A stretch of 64,000 nucleotides of DNA, from assembly GCF_003469185.1 (NCBI RefSeq), contig NZ_QSIL01000001.1, positions 442,671 through 506,670 of the forward strand, in the 5' to 3' direction. Numbering within the stretch: the first letter of the stretch is position 1; every line of letters begins with the position of its first letter. Position numbers and translations under genes: made by a program. The DNA is from Collinsella sp. AM34-10 (GTDB taxonomy: Bacteria; Actinomycetota; Coriobacteriia; Coriobacteriales; Coriobacteriaceae). The notes under the pieces are model-generated. The model worked only from the letters and a program-made list of their open reading frames with translations. It did no database searches and was not told the DNA's origin. Positions 15,465-24,640 of the stretch are shown here, piece after piece.

Positions 15465-17764
15465 GTGCGACCGAGCGCGAGCATGTGATGCCACCGCGCC
15501 CATTGATGCCGTGGACGATAGCCCTTTGTGCCGGCTTGTGTGCGAGCTGTGGGTTAGTGCTTAACATGGCGGCCGATGCGCTGCTGGGAGAGCGGGCGGC
15601 GCCCGTCACATTGCTTATGGCCATTCCCGTTGCGGCAGCAGGGTGCATCGTATTGGCTCGGTCCTGCATGCGCCTTGTGCGGTGGAGGCGATGGCTGTAT
15701 GCCGCGGCCCTCGGCCTCGTGGCGGGAGCGGTCGTGTCCGCGGGTTGGGCGATAGGGGCGCTGCGCGCTTCGAGGGCGTTGGATAATCGGGCTGCGAGCA
15801 GTCTCGAGTTTGTTGTGTGTGGCGACCCGTCCATCAATGACGGTGCGTACTCCTATACCTGTGATGCGTATGCGGGCGAAAAGCGTTTGGGTCAGGTACG
15901 GCTGTCGTGTGATCGTGAGCTTGGCGCCGGTTCGCATGTACGTGCTATCGGTCGAATTTCGCGCTTTGAGAATGATGCGTATGGGCGCTCACGCGTGCTT
16001 CGGGGCGAGCTTCGAAAGGTTAAAGTCGTCCGGTTGGTATCGATCGACGAGGGCCCTCCAGGCCCGTTGTCTTGGCTTCGAAACGAGCTCCTTGCCGTTA
16101 TCGCGCCCGCGACCGACCCAGCGCGCTCGCTCATCGCCGGCGTTGTCTGTGGGCGCTCGTCCGAGCTGCGCGCCCAGCCTGCGGGCGAATGGTTTTCGGT
16201 AACGGGCACCGCACATCTCATCGCCGTTTCGGGCAGTCATCTTGCCATCGTGGGGTTTGTGATTGAGAGTGCCCTGCAAAAGACGCGTCTCTCTCGTGGG
16301 TTTCAGCGGGGGCTGTTGGTGCTGGCCCTCGCTGCCTATGCCGTTTTTACTGGCGCTTCGCCCTCGGCCGTGCGCGCGTGCTGTATGGTGGCGGCGACGC
16401 TTGTCGCCAACGGCGCCGGACGTCGTCGGCATGGCCTCTCGGCTCTGTTTGTCACCATGGCAATCTTTGTGTTGCTGCGCCCGACGGTATTGTTCGAGAT
16501 GGGTTTTCAACTATCGTGCGCCAGTGTTTTTGCCATCCTTTGTTTTTGCCCCTACGCTACCTACGCCTTGTGCGAGCTGAGCGTGCCATCGGGGGTTGCC
16601 GGTATTTTGTCCGTCACGATGTGCTCACAACTCGCGACACTTCCTGTAACCATTCCCGCATTCGGGACGTTTTCGCTCATTGCCCCGCTTGCAAATGCCG
16701 TGATCGGTCCGGTGATAAGCGTACTGCTTGCTATATCGGTTGTGCTGGTGCCCTGCTCGCTTGTGCCGCTGTTGCGTCACGGGGCGCTCGTGGGGCCCAT
16801 GATTGTCGCTCGCTGCGCCCTGTTCTTTGAGCAGCTCTTTGCTGCCGTTCCGGGCGCATCCGTAAGCGTGCCGCCCGATGCGCCCTTGGTATACGTGGTG
16901 CCGTTTGCGCTGGCGGTCCTCTTGGTCTGGTGGCCACGTCCCCGCGCGCGGCCCATGGCAGTGGGGCTGCTGTGTTTGATGCTTGCGGCGGCTGTTCCGT
17001 ATGTCTATTGGGATCGATGTGCGCTGCCTTCGGTAACAGTCCTCGATGTCGGCCAAGCCGATGCGATTCTGGTTCGTCAGGGTAGCGCCGTGGCGCTTGT
17101 CGACTGTGGGCTCGATGAGCGCGTGGTGTCGGCGTTGGTTCGCAATAACGTTCACCATATCGATGCCGTCTTCGTGACGCATTGGGATGAAGATCATTGG
17201 GGCGGTCTTCCCGATGTGCTCGATCGGTTTTCGGTTGGAACCATTGCGGTCGCGGCCGATGCGCTGGAAGGCGCGCCTGCTGAGGTCCTGAATCGCCCCG
17301 GCGTAACGTGTCGGCAGGTGGCTCTCGGAGACACGGTTGATATCGGCGCATTCCGGGCTCGTGTGATGTGGCCGTTTGACACAGTGGATGGCGAGGGTAA
17401 TGAGGACTCGCTTGTCTTGCTGCTCTCCTATGCTCGGGAAGGCAAGAGCCTGCGTATGCTCCTCACTGGTGATGCCGAACTCGATCAGGAGCGCGAGTTT
17501 GTACAGGAGGTGGGCGATATCGATGTGCTTAAGCTGGGACATCACGGCTCAAAAGTTTCCGTCGACACAGAGCTGCTGGAAACGCTTAAGCCCGAGCTCT
17601 CTATCGCGAGTGCGGGCGAGGGCAACCGCTACGGTCATCCATCCGATGCCTGTATCGATGCCGTTCGCGATGCGGGCGGCGCGTTCGCATGCACTATCGA
17701 ACAAGGAGACATTACCGTCTCGCCGACCGCAACCGGTTTTGCCATGCGATGTCAGCGACCGTGA
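15461..17764 (+). CDS. comEC: ComEC/Rec2 DNA-uptake channel with metallo-beta-lactamase domain
   Basis: A 767-residue polytopic membrane protein that carries single-stranded DNA through the membrane. After N-terminal helices comes an extracellular region (about residues 100-230), then the Competence domain with the signature TAHLIAVSGSHLAIVG and many transmembrane helices. The C-terminal metallo-beta-lactamase domain has THWDEDHWGG and LKLGHHGSK, suggesting the nuclease for the degraded strand. It is intact, so natural transformation is plausible, though type IV pilus genes would be needed and are not in this window. Confidence 0.93.
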   Translation: MSATEREHVMPPRPLMPWTIALCAGLCASCGLVLNMAADALLGERAAPVTLLMAIPVAAAGCIVLARSCMRLVRWRRWLYAAALGLVAGAVVSAGWAIGALRASRALDNRAASSLEFVVCGDPSINDGAYSYTCDAYAGEKRLGQVRLSCDRELGAGSHVRAIGRISRFENDAYGRSRVLRGELRKVKVVRLVSIDEGPPGPLSWLRNELLAVIAPATDPARSLIAGVVCGRSSELRAQPAGEWFSVTGTAHLIAVSGSHLAIVGFVIESALQKTRLSRGFQRGLLVLALAAYAVFTGASPSAVRACCMVAATLVANGAGRRRHGLSALFVTMAIFVLLRPTVLFEMGFQLSCASVFAILCFCPYATYALCELSVPSGVAGILSVTMCSQLATLPVTIPAFGTFSLIAPLANAVIGPVISVLLAISVVLVPCSLVPLLRHGALVGPMIVARCALFFEQLFAAVPGASVSVPPDAPLVYVVPFALAVLLVWWPRPRARPMAVGLLCLMLAAAVPYVYWDRCALPSVTVLDVGQADAILVRQGSAVALVDCGLDERVVSALVRNNVHHIDAVFVTHWDEDHWGGLPDVLDRFSVGTIAVAADALEGAPAEVLNRPGVTCRQVALGDTVDIGAFRARVMWPFDTVDGEGNEDSLVLLLSYAREGKSLRMLLTGDAELDQEREFVQEVGDIDVLKLGHHGSKVSVDTELLETLKPELSIASAGEGNRYGHPSDACIDAVRDAGGAFACTIEQGDITVSPTATGFAMRCQRP

Positions 17765-17842
17765 TGCTGCCGTTGGCGCGGGACCAACCCGTGGGCTAGA
17801 ATGGCACGGTACGAACTCGAGATCCTGCGGGAGGGGAGCGCG

Positions 17843-18805
17843 ATGTCCGAAACCGGTCTGTTGCCGGCATATCTGATCGTCGGTACCGACGGAGTCAAAC
17901 GCGACCACGCCGTCTCGCGTATGAAGGCGCGTCTGGAAAAGACGGGCATGATCGAGTTCAACCTCGACGAGCGCGATATGACCAAAGACCCCGATATCGA
18001 GTCGATTATCGGATCGCTTAACACCTTTCCCATGGGCAGCGAGTTTCGCCTGGTAATCCTTGACGGCTGCTCAAAACTCGCCAAAGCGATTTCTGAGCCG
18101 CTTGTCGAGTATCTGGCGAGTCCCAGCCCCACGACGGTCTGTCTCATTATTGCCGACTCACTTGCCAAGAATACGCGCCTGTATAAGGCAATCGCCAAGA
18201 TTGACAAGAAGGCCGTGATCGACTGTTCGGGCACCAAACGCTGGGAGCTCCCGCGCCGCGTGCAGCAGATGGCGACGCAGCACGGAAAGTCCATCTCGAC
18301 GGCGGCCGCCGAGGAGCTCGTTTCGCGCTCGGGTGAGAACACTCGCATGCTCGATAACGACTTGGCCAAGCTTGCCCAGATGGTCGAGGCGCCGCAAATT
18401 GAGCTTGCCGATGTGGAACGCTGGATCGTGCGCACGGCCGAAGTCCAGCCTTGGGACTTTCTCAATGCGGTCTCGGCCCGTGACATGCGCCGCTCGCTTG
18501 AGCTCTTCAATCTACTGCCCGCCAAGAGCTACGTGTGGACTTACACATTGCTGTGCGGCCGCATCCGCGAGCTAATCGTTGCCAAGGCGCTCGATGCGCG
18601 CGGACAAGGTCGTGAGCTGGCTGCAACGCTCAAGCTCCAGTCCTGGCAGGTCAAAAATCATCTGACCTGGGCACGCCGTTTTTCGATGGCGGAGCTCGTT
18701 GCGGCGCTCGAGGGTGCCGTCGATGTGGAGCTCGCGCTCAAGGGTTCGGCTGATTCGGAGACCGCGCTTTTGCTCTGGATTACGAACATCTTGAGAAAAT
18801 CGTGA
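17843..18805 (+). CDS. holA: DNA polymerase III delta subunit
   Basis: The clamp-loader delta subunit, which opens the beta clamp. 320 residues with an AAA+-like region (PAYLIVGTDGVKRD) and the conserved C-terminal collar helices. The frame is open from 17801, but GGGAGGGGAG immediately before the ATG at 17843 (MSETGLLPAY) makes that the start. The comEC-holA-rpsT order is typical of Gram-positives. GGGCTAGAAT at 17791-17800 could be an internal promoter. Confidence 0.92.
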   Translation: MSETGLLPAYLIVGTDGVKRDHAVSRMKARLEKTGMIEFNLDERDMTKDPDIESIIGSLNTFPMGSEFRLVILDGCSKLAKAISEPLVEYLASPSPTTVCLIIADSLAKNTRLYKAIAKIDKKAVIDCSGTKRWELPRRVQQMATQHGKSISTAAAEELVSRSGENTRMLDNDLAKLAQMVEAPQIELADVERWIVRTAEVQPWDFLNAVSARDMRRSLELFNLLPAKSYVWTYTLLCGRIRELIVAKALDARGQGRELAATLKLQSWQVKNHLTWARRFSMAELVAALEGAVDVELALKGSADSETALLLWITNILRKS

Positions 18806-18854
18806 TGATACCTGCCTATTTGACAAATTCGTTCTATCCCTTTGAGGGGGAGCG

Positions 18855-18863
18855 TGCTATAGT
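18855..18863 (+). promoter_or_regulatory. Extended -10 promoter of rpsT
   Basis: TG-C-TATAGT is an extended -10 about 75 bases before the rpsT start. A perfect TTGACA at 18819-18824 is too far away (32 bases) to serve as its -35. The 5' leader contains TGACCTC ... GAGGTGTCA, an imperfect hairpin that could be involved in S20 feedback. Confidence 0.55.
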
Positions 18864-18938
18864 AGGCGCTTGCATGACCTCACCGTGTCTCAGAGGTGTC
18901 ATACATTTTTTGCAAGGAACTCGAAAGGAACTCCAGAA

Positions 18939-19205
18939 GTGGCAAACATCAAGTCTCAGAAGAAGCGTATCCGCACCAATGAGGCAGCTCGCATGCGTAA
19001 CAAGGCTGTCAAGTCCGAGCTCAAGACGCTGACCAAGCACGTCCAGTCCGCCGTCGCCGAGGGCGACGCCGAGAAGGCCCAGGCTGCCCTCAAGACCGTC
19101 ACCAAGCGTCTCGACATGGCTGCCGCCAAGCATGTTATCCACAAGAACCAGGCTTCCAACCGCAAGTCCGGTCTTGCCAAGCTCGTGAACAGCATCAACG
19201 CCTAA
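18939..19205 (+). CDS. rpsT: 30S ribosomal protein S20
   Basis: 88 residues of bS20, all-helical and Lys/Arg/Ala rich ([20 protein letters not shown]). It starts with GTG at 18939, with AAAGGAA upstream; the frame is open further upstream but that part is unrelated to S20. It has its own promoter and a strong terminator. Confidence 0.96.
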   Translation: MANIKSQKKRIRTNEAARMRNKAVKSELKTLTKHVQSAVAEGDAEKAQAALKTVTKRLDMAAAKHVIHKNQASNRKSGLAKLVNSINA

Positions 19206-19242
19206 GTTGTAAATTTCACACCACACAGATTACGCGCATAAA

Positions 19243-19276
19243 TGGAGCCTGTTTTATGGAACAGGCTCCATTTTTT
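19243..19276 (+). terminator. Rho-independent terminator of rpsT
   Basis: TGGAGCCTGTT (19243-19253) pairs perfectly with AACAGGCTCCA (19260-19270), followed by T6. Confidence 0.92.
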
Positions 19277-19285
19277 GTACCGCTC

Positions 19286-19294
19286 GGGTAAGAT
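19286..19294 (+). promoter_or_regulatory. Candidate -10 (GGGTAAGAT) just before lepA
   Basis: This lies between the rpsT terminator and the lepA ATG at 19302. If used, transcription would begin at or next to the start codon, giving a leaderless mRNA. The CTCGGGTA wording recurs upstream of the J-protein gene at 23456. Confidence 0.4.
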
Positions 19295-19301
19295 AGTCCG
19301 C

Positions 19302-21113
19302 ATGAATACTTCAATTGACATTTCCCACATCCGCAACTTCTCGATCGTTGCGCACATCGACCATGGCAAGTCCACGATCAGTGACCGCATCCTCGAGCTC
19401 ACCCATACCGTTGACGAGCGCGACATGGAGTCGCAGCTGCTCGACACCATGGATATCGAGCGCGAGCGCGGCATCACGATCAAGTCCAATGCCGTTCGCG
19501 TTTCCTATGACGCCGACGATGGTGAGACGTATCAGTTCAACCTGATCGATACGCCGGGCCACGTTGACTTTACCTACGAGGTCTCGCGTTCGCTGGCCGC
19601 CTGCGAGGGTGCGGTGCTCGTCGTCGACGCCACGCAGGGCGTCGAGGCACAGACCGTCTCCAACGCGACGCTCGCCATGAACGCCAACCTGGATATCGTG
19701 CCCGCCATTAACAAGATCGACCTGCCGTCGGCACACCCCGACGAGGTTAAGACCGAGATCGAGGATGACCTGGCGATTCCTGCCGACGATGCCGTATGCG
19801 TATCGGGCAAGACCGGCGAGGGCATTCACGACCTGCTGGAGTCCATCGTCTTTTTGATCTCACCGCCAAAGGGCGATGCGAACGCTCCGCTCAAGGCACT
19901 TATCCTGGATTCTTACTTCGATGAGTACCGCGGCGTCGTTGCCACGGTCCGCGTCTTCGACGGCTCCATCAAGAAGGGCGATACCCTGCGCATGATGCAG
20001 GCCGAGGGCGACTTCTTGGTCGACGGCGTGGGCGTCAAGCGTCCCGCCGAGACGCCGGTCGACGCACTGACGGTCGGCGAGGTGGGCTACGTGGTCACGG
20101 GTCTGAAGGATCCCGAGGCCGTGCACGTGGGCGATACCCTCACGTGGGCGTCGAATCCCTGCCCCGAGCCGCTTCCCGGTTACCGCGAGGCTAAGCCCAT
20201 GGTCTACACGGGTTTGTTCCCGATCGACAACAAGGATTACGAGAATCTGCGCGACGCTCTCGATAAGCTGCATGTCAACGACCCGTCGTTGGTGTGGGAG
20301 CCCGAGACCTCGGTGGCGCTCGGCTTTGGTTTCCGCGTGGGCTTCTTGGGCCTGCTGCACATGGAGGTCGTCAAGGAGCGCCTGGAGCGCGAGTTCAACC
20401 TGGACCTCATTGCCACGAGCCCTTCGGTGGACTATCACGTCTACAAGACTGACGGTGAGATGATTGATGTCCGCAGCCCACAGGATCTGCCCGAGGCTAC
20501 GCGCATCGAGCGCATCGAGGAGCCCTACCTTAAAGCCAAGATTATCTGCCCGCCCGAGTATACGGGTGCCGTCATGCAGCTCGCTATCGAGCACCGCGGC
20601 GTTACGACCGATATGATCCACCTGACGAGCAAATCGGTCGAGATGCGCTTCGACATGCCGCTCGCCGAGCTTATCTTGGACTTCTTTGACCAGCTCAAGA
20701 GCCGTACCAAGGGCTATGCCTCGCTCGACTACGAGTTCAACGAATATCGCCCCTCCGAGCTCGTCAAGCTCGATATCCTGCTTTCGGGCGACGAGGTGGA
20801 CGCGCTTTCGTTTATCGTGCACAAGGACAAGGCCTATGGCCTGGCCCGCGGTCTGTGCGACAAGCTCAAGGAAATTATTCCGCGTCAGCTGTTCGAGGTA
20901 CCTATTCAGGGCGCCATCGGCAACAAGATCATCGCCCGCTCCACCGTTAAGGCACGCCGCAAGGACGTGCTTGCCAAGTGCTACGGCGGCGATATCTCGC
21001 GTAAGCGCAAGCTGCTCGAGAAGCAGAAAGAGGGTAAGAAGCGCATGAAGGCCATCGGTTCGGTCGAGGTCCCGCAGGAGGCCTTTATGGCGATCCTCAA
21101 GGTGGACGAGTAG
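19302..21113 (+). CDS. lepA: Elongation factor 4 (LepA), back-translocating GTPase
   Basis: 603 residues. A translational GTPase with G1 [17 protein letters not shown] and NKIDLPSA, then the EF-G-like domains and the LepA-specific C-terminal domain with [19 protein letters not shown]. The frame opens earlier, inside the rpsT terminator; the ATG at 19302 ([12 protein letters not shown]) is the true start. There is no clear Shine-Dalgarno sequence. Confidence 0.96.
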   Translation: MNTSIDISHIRNFSIVAHIDHGKSTISDRILELTHTVDERDMESQLLDTMDIERERGITIKSNAVRVSYDADDGETYQFNLIDTPGHVDFTYEVSRSLAACEGAVLVVDATQGVEAQTVSNATLAMNANLDIVPAINKIDLPSAHPDEVKTEIEDDLAIPADDAVCVSGKTGEGIHDLLESIVFLISPPKGDANAPLKALILDSYFDEYRGVVATVRVFDGSIKKGDTLRMMQAEGDFLVDGVGVKRPAETPVDALTVGEVGYVVTGLKDPEAVHVGDTLTWASNPCPEPLPGYREAKPMVYTGLFPIDNKDYENLRDALDKLHVNDPSLVWEPETSVALGFGFRVGFLGLLHMEVVKERLEREFNLDLIATSPSVDYHVYKTDGEMIDVRSPQDLPEATRIERIEEPYLKAKIICPPEYTGAVMQLAIEHRGVTTDMIHLTSKSVEMRFDMPLAELILDFFDQLKSRTKGYASLDYEFNEYRPSELVKLDILLSGDEVDALSFIVHKDKAYGLARGLCDKLKEIIPRQLFEVPIQGAIGNKIIARSTVKARRKDVLAKCYGGDISRKRKLLEKQKEGKKRMKAIGSVEVPQEAFMAILKVDE

Positions 21114-21118
21114 GTCCC

Positions 21119-22162
21119 ATGGCGCTTTCTGAATACAGCAAGCGGCTGCTGGGCGCCTATGCCGAGCAGCCGTTCCTTATGGCTCCCATGGCGGGCGTAA
21201 CCGACCCCGCCTATCGCATCATGTGTCGCCGCCGCGGTGCCAACCTTGCCTACAGCGAGATGGTGAGCGTTGCGGGCCTTGCCTATGCCAGCAACAAGAC
21301 GTGGCGCCTGGTGTTGCCGGCCGACGAGGAGCAGCAGATCTGCGTGCAGCTCTTTGGTTCCAAGCCCGATCAGTTTGCGGGTGCTGTCGCTGCCGTCGAG
21401 GAGCGTGTGGGCGATCGCCTGTCGCTCATTGATATCAACATGGCCTGCCCGGCTCGCAAGGTCGTCACCAAGGGCGAGGGCTCGGCGCTTATGCGCACGC
21501 CCGATCTGGCAGAGAAGATCGTTGAGGCAGCGGTGGGCGCGGCGCACGTGCCCGTGACCGTAAAAATCCGCAAGGGCTTTTACGCCGAAGACCGCAATGC
21601 CGCGACGTTTGCCCAGATGCTCGAGGGGGCAGGGGCCGCTGCGGTGGCGGTACATGGTCGCTGTGCCACGCAGCTCTATACGGGCCAGGCCGATTGGTCG
21701 GTCGTCGATGAGGTGGCCGACGCCGTCGAGATTCCTGTTATCGGTTCGGGCGACGTGTTCTGCGCCGAGGATGCCGCGGAGCATCTGCGCAACTCCGGCG
21801 CCAGCGCCGTGTTCATCGCGCGCGGTATCTATGGCAATCCCTGGGTGTTCGGCGATGCCCGCGCCCTTGCGCTCGATGGCACGCCGGTACCGGTACGTAG
21901 CTCGGTCGAGCGCCTGGATGCCCTGCGCGAGCACCTGACGCTCACGCACGAGCTGTTGCCGCTCATGTCGCGTGCCCGTACGTACGCAAGCTGGTATCTA
22001 AAGGGGATGCCTCATGCTGCGGCCTGGCGCGCCCAAGTGGTGCGTTGCTCCACATACGAGGAGTTCATGGCATTGGTCGATGATATCGAGCGCGATGTGG
22101 TGGCCTGCGAGGCCGCACTTGCCGCCGGCGAGTCGGTGCCCGCTCATCCGCTGGAGGCCTAA
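21119..22162 (+). CDS. dusB: tRNA-dihydrouridine synthase
   Basis: An FMN-dependent TIM-barrel enzyme of 347 residues that reduces uridines in the tRNA D-loop. It has APMAGVTDPAYR at the N-terminus, the catalytic Cys in NMACPARKV and the FMN phosphate-binding IGSGDVF. It follows lepA by five bases. The dusB symbol rests on its resemblance to the single Dus of Gram-positives; the target position is not known. Confidence 0.9.
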   Translation: MALSEYSKRLLGAYAEQPFLMAPMAGVTDPAYRIMCRRRGANLAYSEMVSVAGLAYASNKTWRLVLPADEEQQICVQLFGSKPDQFAGAVAAVEERVGDRLSLIDINMACPARKVVTKGEGSALMRTPDLAEKIVEAAVGAAHVPVTVKIRKGFYAEDRNAATFAQMLEGAGAAAVAVHGRCATQLYTGQADWSVVDEVADAVEIPVIGSGDVFCAEDAAEHLRNSGASAVFIARGIYGNPWVFGDARALALDGTPVPVRSSVERLDALREHLTLTHELLPLMSRARTYASWYLKGMPHAAAWRAQVVRCSTYEEFMALVDDIERDVVACEAALAAGESVPAHPLEA

Positions 22163-22164
22163 CG

Positions 22165-23397
22165 GTGGCCGTTACCGCGCTGTACGTGCATGTTCCGTTT
22201 TGCGCCCAAAAGTGCCGGTACTGCGACTTTGACTCGCGCAGTTTTGCTCCGTGCGACCTGAGCGCTGCGCTCGATGCCTATTTTGAGCAGTTGTATGCGC
22301 GCCTTGATGCCTTTGGAGACGTCGGGGCGCTTGCGCAGATCCGTACCGTCTATGTTGGCGGCGGCACGCCGTCGCTGGCGGGGGAGCGCCTGGTAGAACT
22401 CGCCCGGCGTATCTCTGCGTGCTGCAAGCCAGTTGAGTTTACCTGCGAAGCCAATCCTGAGTCGTTGACTTCGCAGCTTGCTGCGGCGCTTGCCGGGGTG
22501 GGCGTCACGCGCATTTCTCTGGGAGTTCAGACCCTCGACAACGCCGAGCTTGCCGCGATTGGCCGCATCCACGATTCGCACCGCGCCCTTGCAGCCATCG
22601 CCGCGGTGAGGGACGCTGGGCTCGATGTGTCCTGCGACCTGATGTGCGGACTTCCCGGGCAGACCGCCGTAAGCTGGCAGCGCACGCTCGATGGCGTGTT
22701 GGCGGCGGCGCCGCATCACGTGTCGGTTTACCCGCTCACGCTCGAGGAGGGCACGCCGCTTTACCGCATGGCGTGTCACGACGAGTCGCTTGAGCCCGAC
22801 GAGGATTTTCAGGCTGCGTGCATGGATGCGGCGCGTGAGTGCCTGGGTGCGGCCGGCTATCACCCGTATGAGGTGGCAAGCTACGCGCTCGACGGCCATG
22901 AGTGCGCCCACAACATTGCCTATTGGACCGGACAGGGCTATCTGGGCTTGGGCCGCTCTGCCGCCGGTATGCTCGATGCCGAGGATTTCGATCGCTTGGC
23001 CGGGCTGTTTCCCGACGTGCCTGCTCGCGGCGATGCGTATCGCGTGCGCTTGGTGCAACGTGACGATGATGCGACGGCGTTTGATGCCGAGTATCTGTCG
23101 CAGCGCGAGGCTGCGGCCGAGGATCTGATGCTCGCCTGCCGCATGACGCGTGGCATTGGGCCCGACCTGTTGGTTCGCTCGGCAAGCGTGATCGCTGCAG
23201 ATGAGTTGGCGGCGGCCTGTGACCGTGCTCTCGAGTTGGGCCTTGCCACCTGGGTGCCCGATCATGTTGAAGGACATGCTGGGAGCGTCACCTTAAAAGA
23301 CGTTATCGCAGGTCGCGTCCGTGCCCGCTTAGCGCCCACCCACTTGGGCTGGCTCGATGGAAATGTGCTGTTCGAGCTGTTTTGGGGTCTAGCTTAG
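22165..23397 (+). CDS. hemW: HemW-type radical SAM protein (heme chaperone family)
   Basis: A 410-residue radical SAM protein with the cluster motif CAQKCRYCDF, once annotated as oxygen-independent coproporphyrinogen oxidase. HemW proteins keep the CxxxCxxC pattern and are thought to insert heme into respiratory enzymes. The position between lepA and dnaJ matches HemW in Firmicutes. GTG start at 22165, two bases after the dus stop. Confidence 0.9.
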   Translation: MAVTALYVHVPFCAQKCRYCDFDSRSFAPCDLSAALDAYFEQLYARLDAFGDVGALAQIRTVYVGGGTPSLAGERLVELARRISACCKPVEFTCEANPESLTSQLAAALAGVGVTRISLGVQTLDNAELAAIGRIHDSHRALAAIAAVRDAGLDVSCDLMCGLPGQTAVSWQRTLDGVLAAAPHHVSVYPLTLEEGTPLYRMACHDESLEPDEDFQAACMDAARECLGAAGYHPYEVASYALDGHECAHNIAYWTGQGYLGLGRSAAGMLDAEDFDRLAGLFPDVPARGDAYRVRLVQRDDDATAFDAEYLSQREAAAEDLMLACRMTRGIGPDLLVRSASVIAADELAAACDRALELGLATWVPDHVEGHAGSVTLKDVIAGRVRARLAPTHLGWLDGNVLFELFWGLA

Positions 23398-23404
23398 GCC
23401 GCTC

Positions 23405-23413
23405 GGGTAGAAT
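23405..23413 (+). promoter_or_regulatory. Candidate -10 (GGGTAGAAT) before the J-protein gene
   Basis: CCGCTCGGGTAGAAT lies eight bases after the hemW stop and 43 before the next start. It closely matches CCGCTCGGGTAAGAT before lepA. No -35 is evident. Confidence 0.45.
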
Positions 23414-23455
23414 TACCGCAATATATACGCTGCTGTGAGCAGGAGGTTGCCGCGC

Positions 23456-24559
23456 ATGGCGACGATGAACGAAAAAGATTACTACGAGATTTTGGGTGTC
23501 TCCAAGGACGCCACCTCGCGTGATATACAGAAGGCCTTCCAGCAAAAGGCACGTAAGCTCCATCCTGACGTCAACAAAGAGCCGGATGCCGAGGAAAAGT
23601 TCAAAGAGGTTTCCGAGGCCTACGCTGTGCTTTCGGATGAGCAGAAGCGTGCGCGCTATGACGCCATGCGTTCGGGTAATCCCTTCGCCGGCGCTCCCAC
23701 GGCTTCGCCCTATGGCGGCGGCTACGCCGGCAGCGCAGGCTATGGTAATCCCTTTGAGGGCGGCTTTCCCTTTGGTGGCGCCTGGGGCCAGCCCCGTCGC
23801 GGCCAGGCGGCCTACAACCCCGAGAGTGGCGCCAACGTGGTCGTCGATATCAAGCTCGACGCCAAGGAGGCCAAGGGCGGTGCCCGCAAGACCGTCCGCT
23901 ATACGCGCTTCGATACCTGTGGTCACTGCGGAGGCTCGGGATCTGTTTCGTCCGAGCATGCACATACCTGTCCGAGCTGCGGCGGTCGCGGCCACATCGA
24001 CGTCGACCTGTCCTTCCTGTTCGGTGCCGGCACGTTTCAGTCTGTCTGCCCCGAGTGCGGCGGTTCCGGTAAGGTCGTCGCCGACCCCTGCCCCGATTGC
24101 GGCGGCAGCGGCCGTGTCCGTGTGACCTCCGAGCAGACGATTGAGTTTCCCGCCGGCACGCACGATGGTGACGAGGTTCGCATTAGTGGCATGGGTCACG
24201 CCGGCACCAACGGTGCCTCGGGTGGCGATCTGGTCGGCCGCGCCCATGTCGAGGCCGAGCGCCTGGAAGGCAAGGCCCGTACAGGTTTTTACCTGATGGG
24301 CATCGTGGCGCCGTTTTTGGTGCTGTCGGCCATCTCGGGCGTGTTCTCGGCCTTTGCCATAATGTGCTTTATTCCGTTTGCCATGGGCCTGTTTATGGTG
24401 GTCTCGGACGGCGTGCTGCACCGCAGCCTGCTGTGGTGGAAGCGCGGCGCGATGCAGTTTGCCAACGGTTTTGCCAACGGATTTATGTTTGCGCTCGTGT
24501 CGGTTTGGTTTGCGAGTTGCTCGCAACGTGCCATGCTTTCGCCCTACGCAATGCAATAA
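23456..24559 (+). CDS. J-domain protein with DnaJ zinc finger fused to a C-terminal membrane region
   Basis: 367 residues. A J domain (about 1-72, with HPD) and a Gly/Phe-rich linker are followed by a DnaJ-type zinc finger with four CxxCxGxG repeats ([32 protein letters not shown]). Only the first part of the C-terminal substrate domain remains ([10 protein letters not shown]). From about residue 278 the chain is hydrophobic, with two or three transmembrane helices (starting [17 protein letters not shown]; another is [13 protein letters not shown]). This is not canonical DnaJ, which is the next gene. It probably recruits DnaK to the membrane. AGGAGG supports the ATG at 23456 over the upstream GTG. 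Confidence 0.85.
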   Translation: MATMNEKDYYEILGVSKDATSRDIQKAFQQKARKLHPDVNKEPDAEEKFKEVSEAYAVLSDEQKRARYDAMRSGNPFAGAPTASPYGGGYAGSAGYGNPFEGGFPFGGAWGQPRRGQAAYNPESGANVVVDIKLDAKEAKGGARKTVRYTRFDTCGHCGGSGSVSSEHAHTCPSCGGRGHIDVDLSFLFGAGTFQSVCPECGGSGKVVADPCPDCGGSGRVRVTSEQTIEFPAGTHDGDEVRISGMGHAGTNGASGGDLVGRAHVEAERLEGKARTGFYLMGIVAPFLVLSAISGVFSAFAIMCFIPFAMGLFMVVSDGVLHRSLLWWKRGAMQFANGFANGFMFALVSVWFASCSQRAMLSPYAMQ

Positions 24560-24572
24560 CATCTAGCCCTCT

Positions 24573-24598
24573 GTTTGCGGCCGGCCCAGCTTGGGTAT
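24573..24598 (+). promoter_or_regulatory. Possible sigma-B-like promoter of dnaJ
   Basis: GTTTGC, 14 bases, then GGGTAT; this matches the sigma-B family pattern (GTTT, 12-15, GGGTAT) and ends 42 bases before the dnaJ GTG. Whether the organism has such a sigma factor is unknown; the GGGTAT half also fits the recurring -10 motif seen elsewhere in the window. Confidence 0.4.
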
Positions 24599-24640
24599 AG
24601 GACGCACTGTGACAAAAATGAAAGTCGGAAGGATTCGGTC

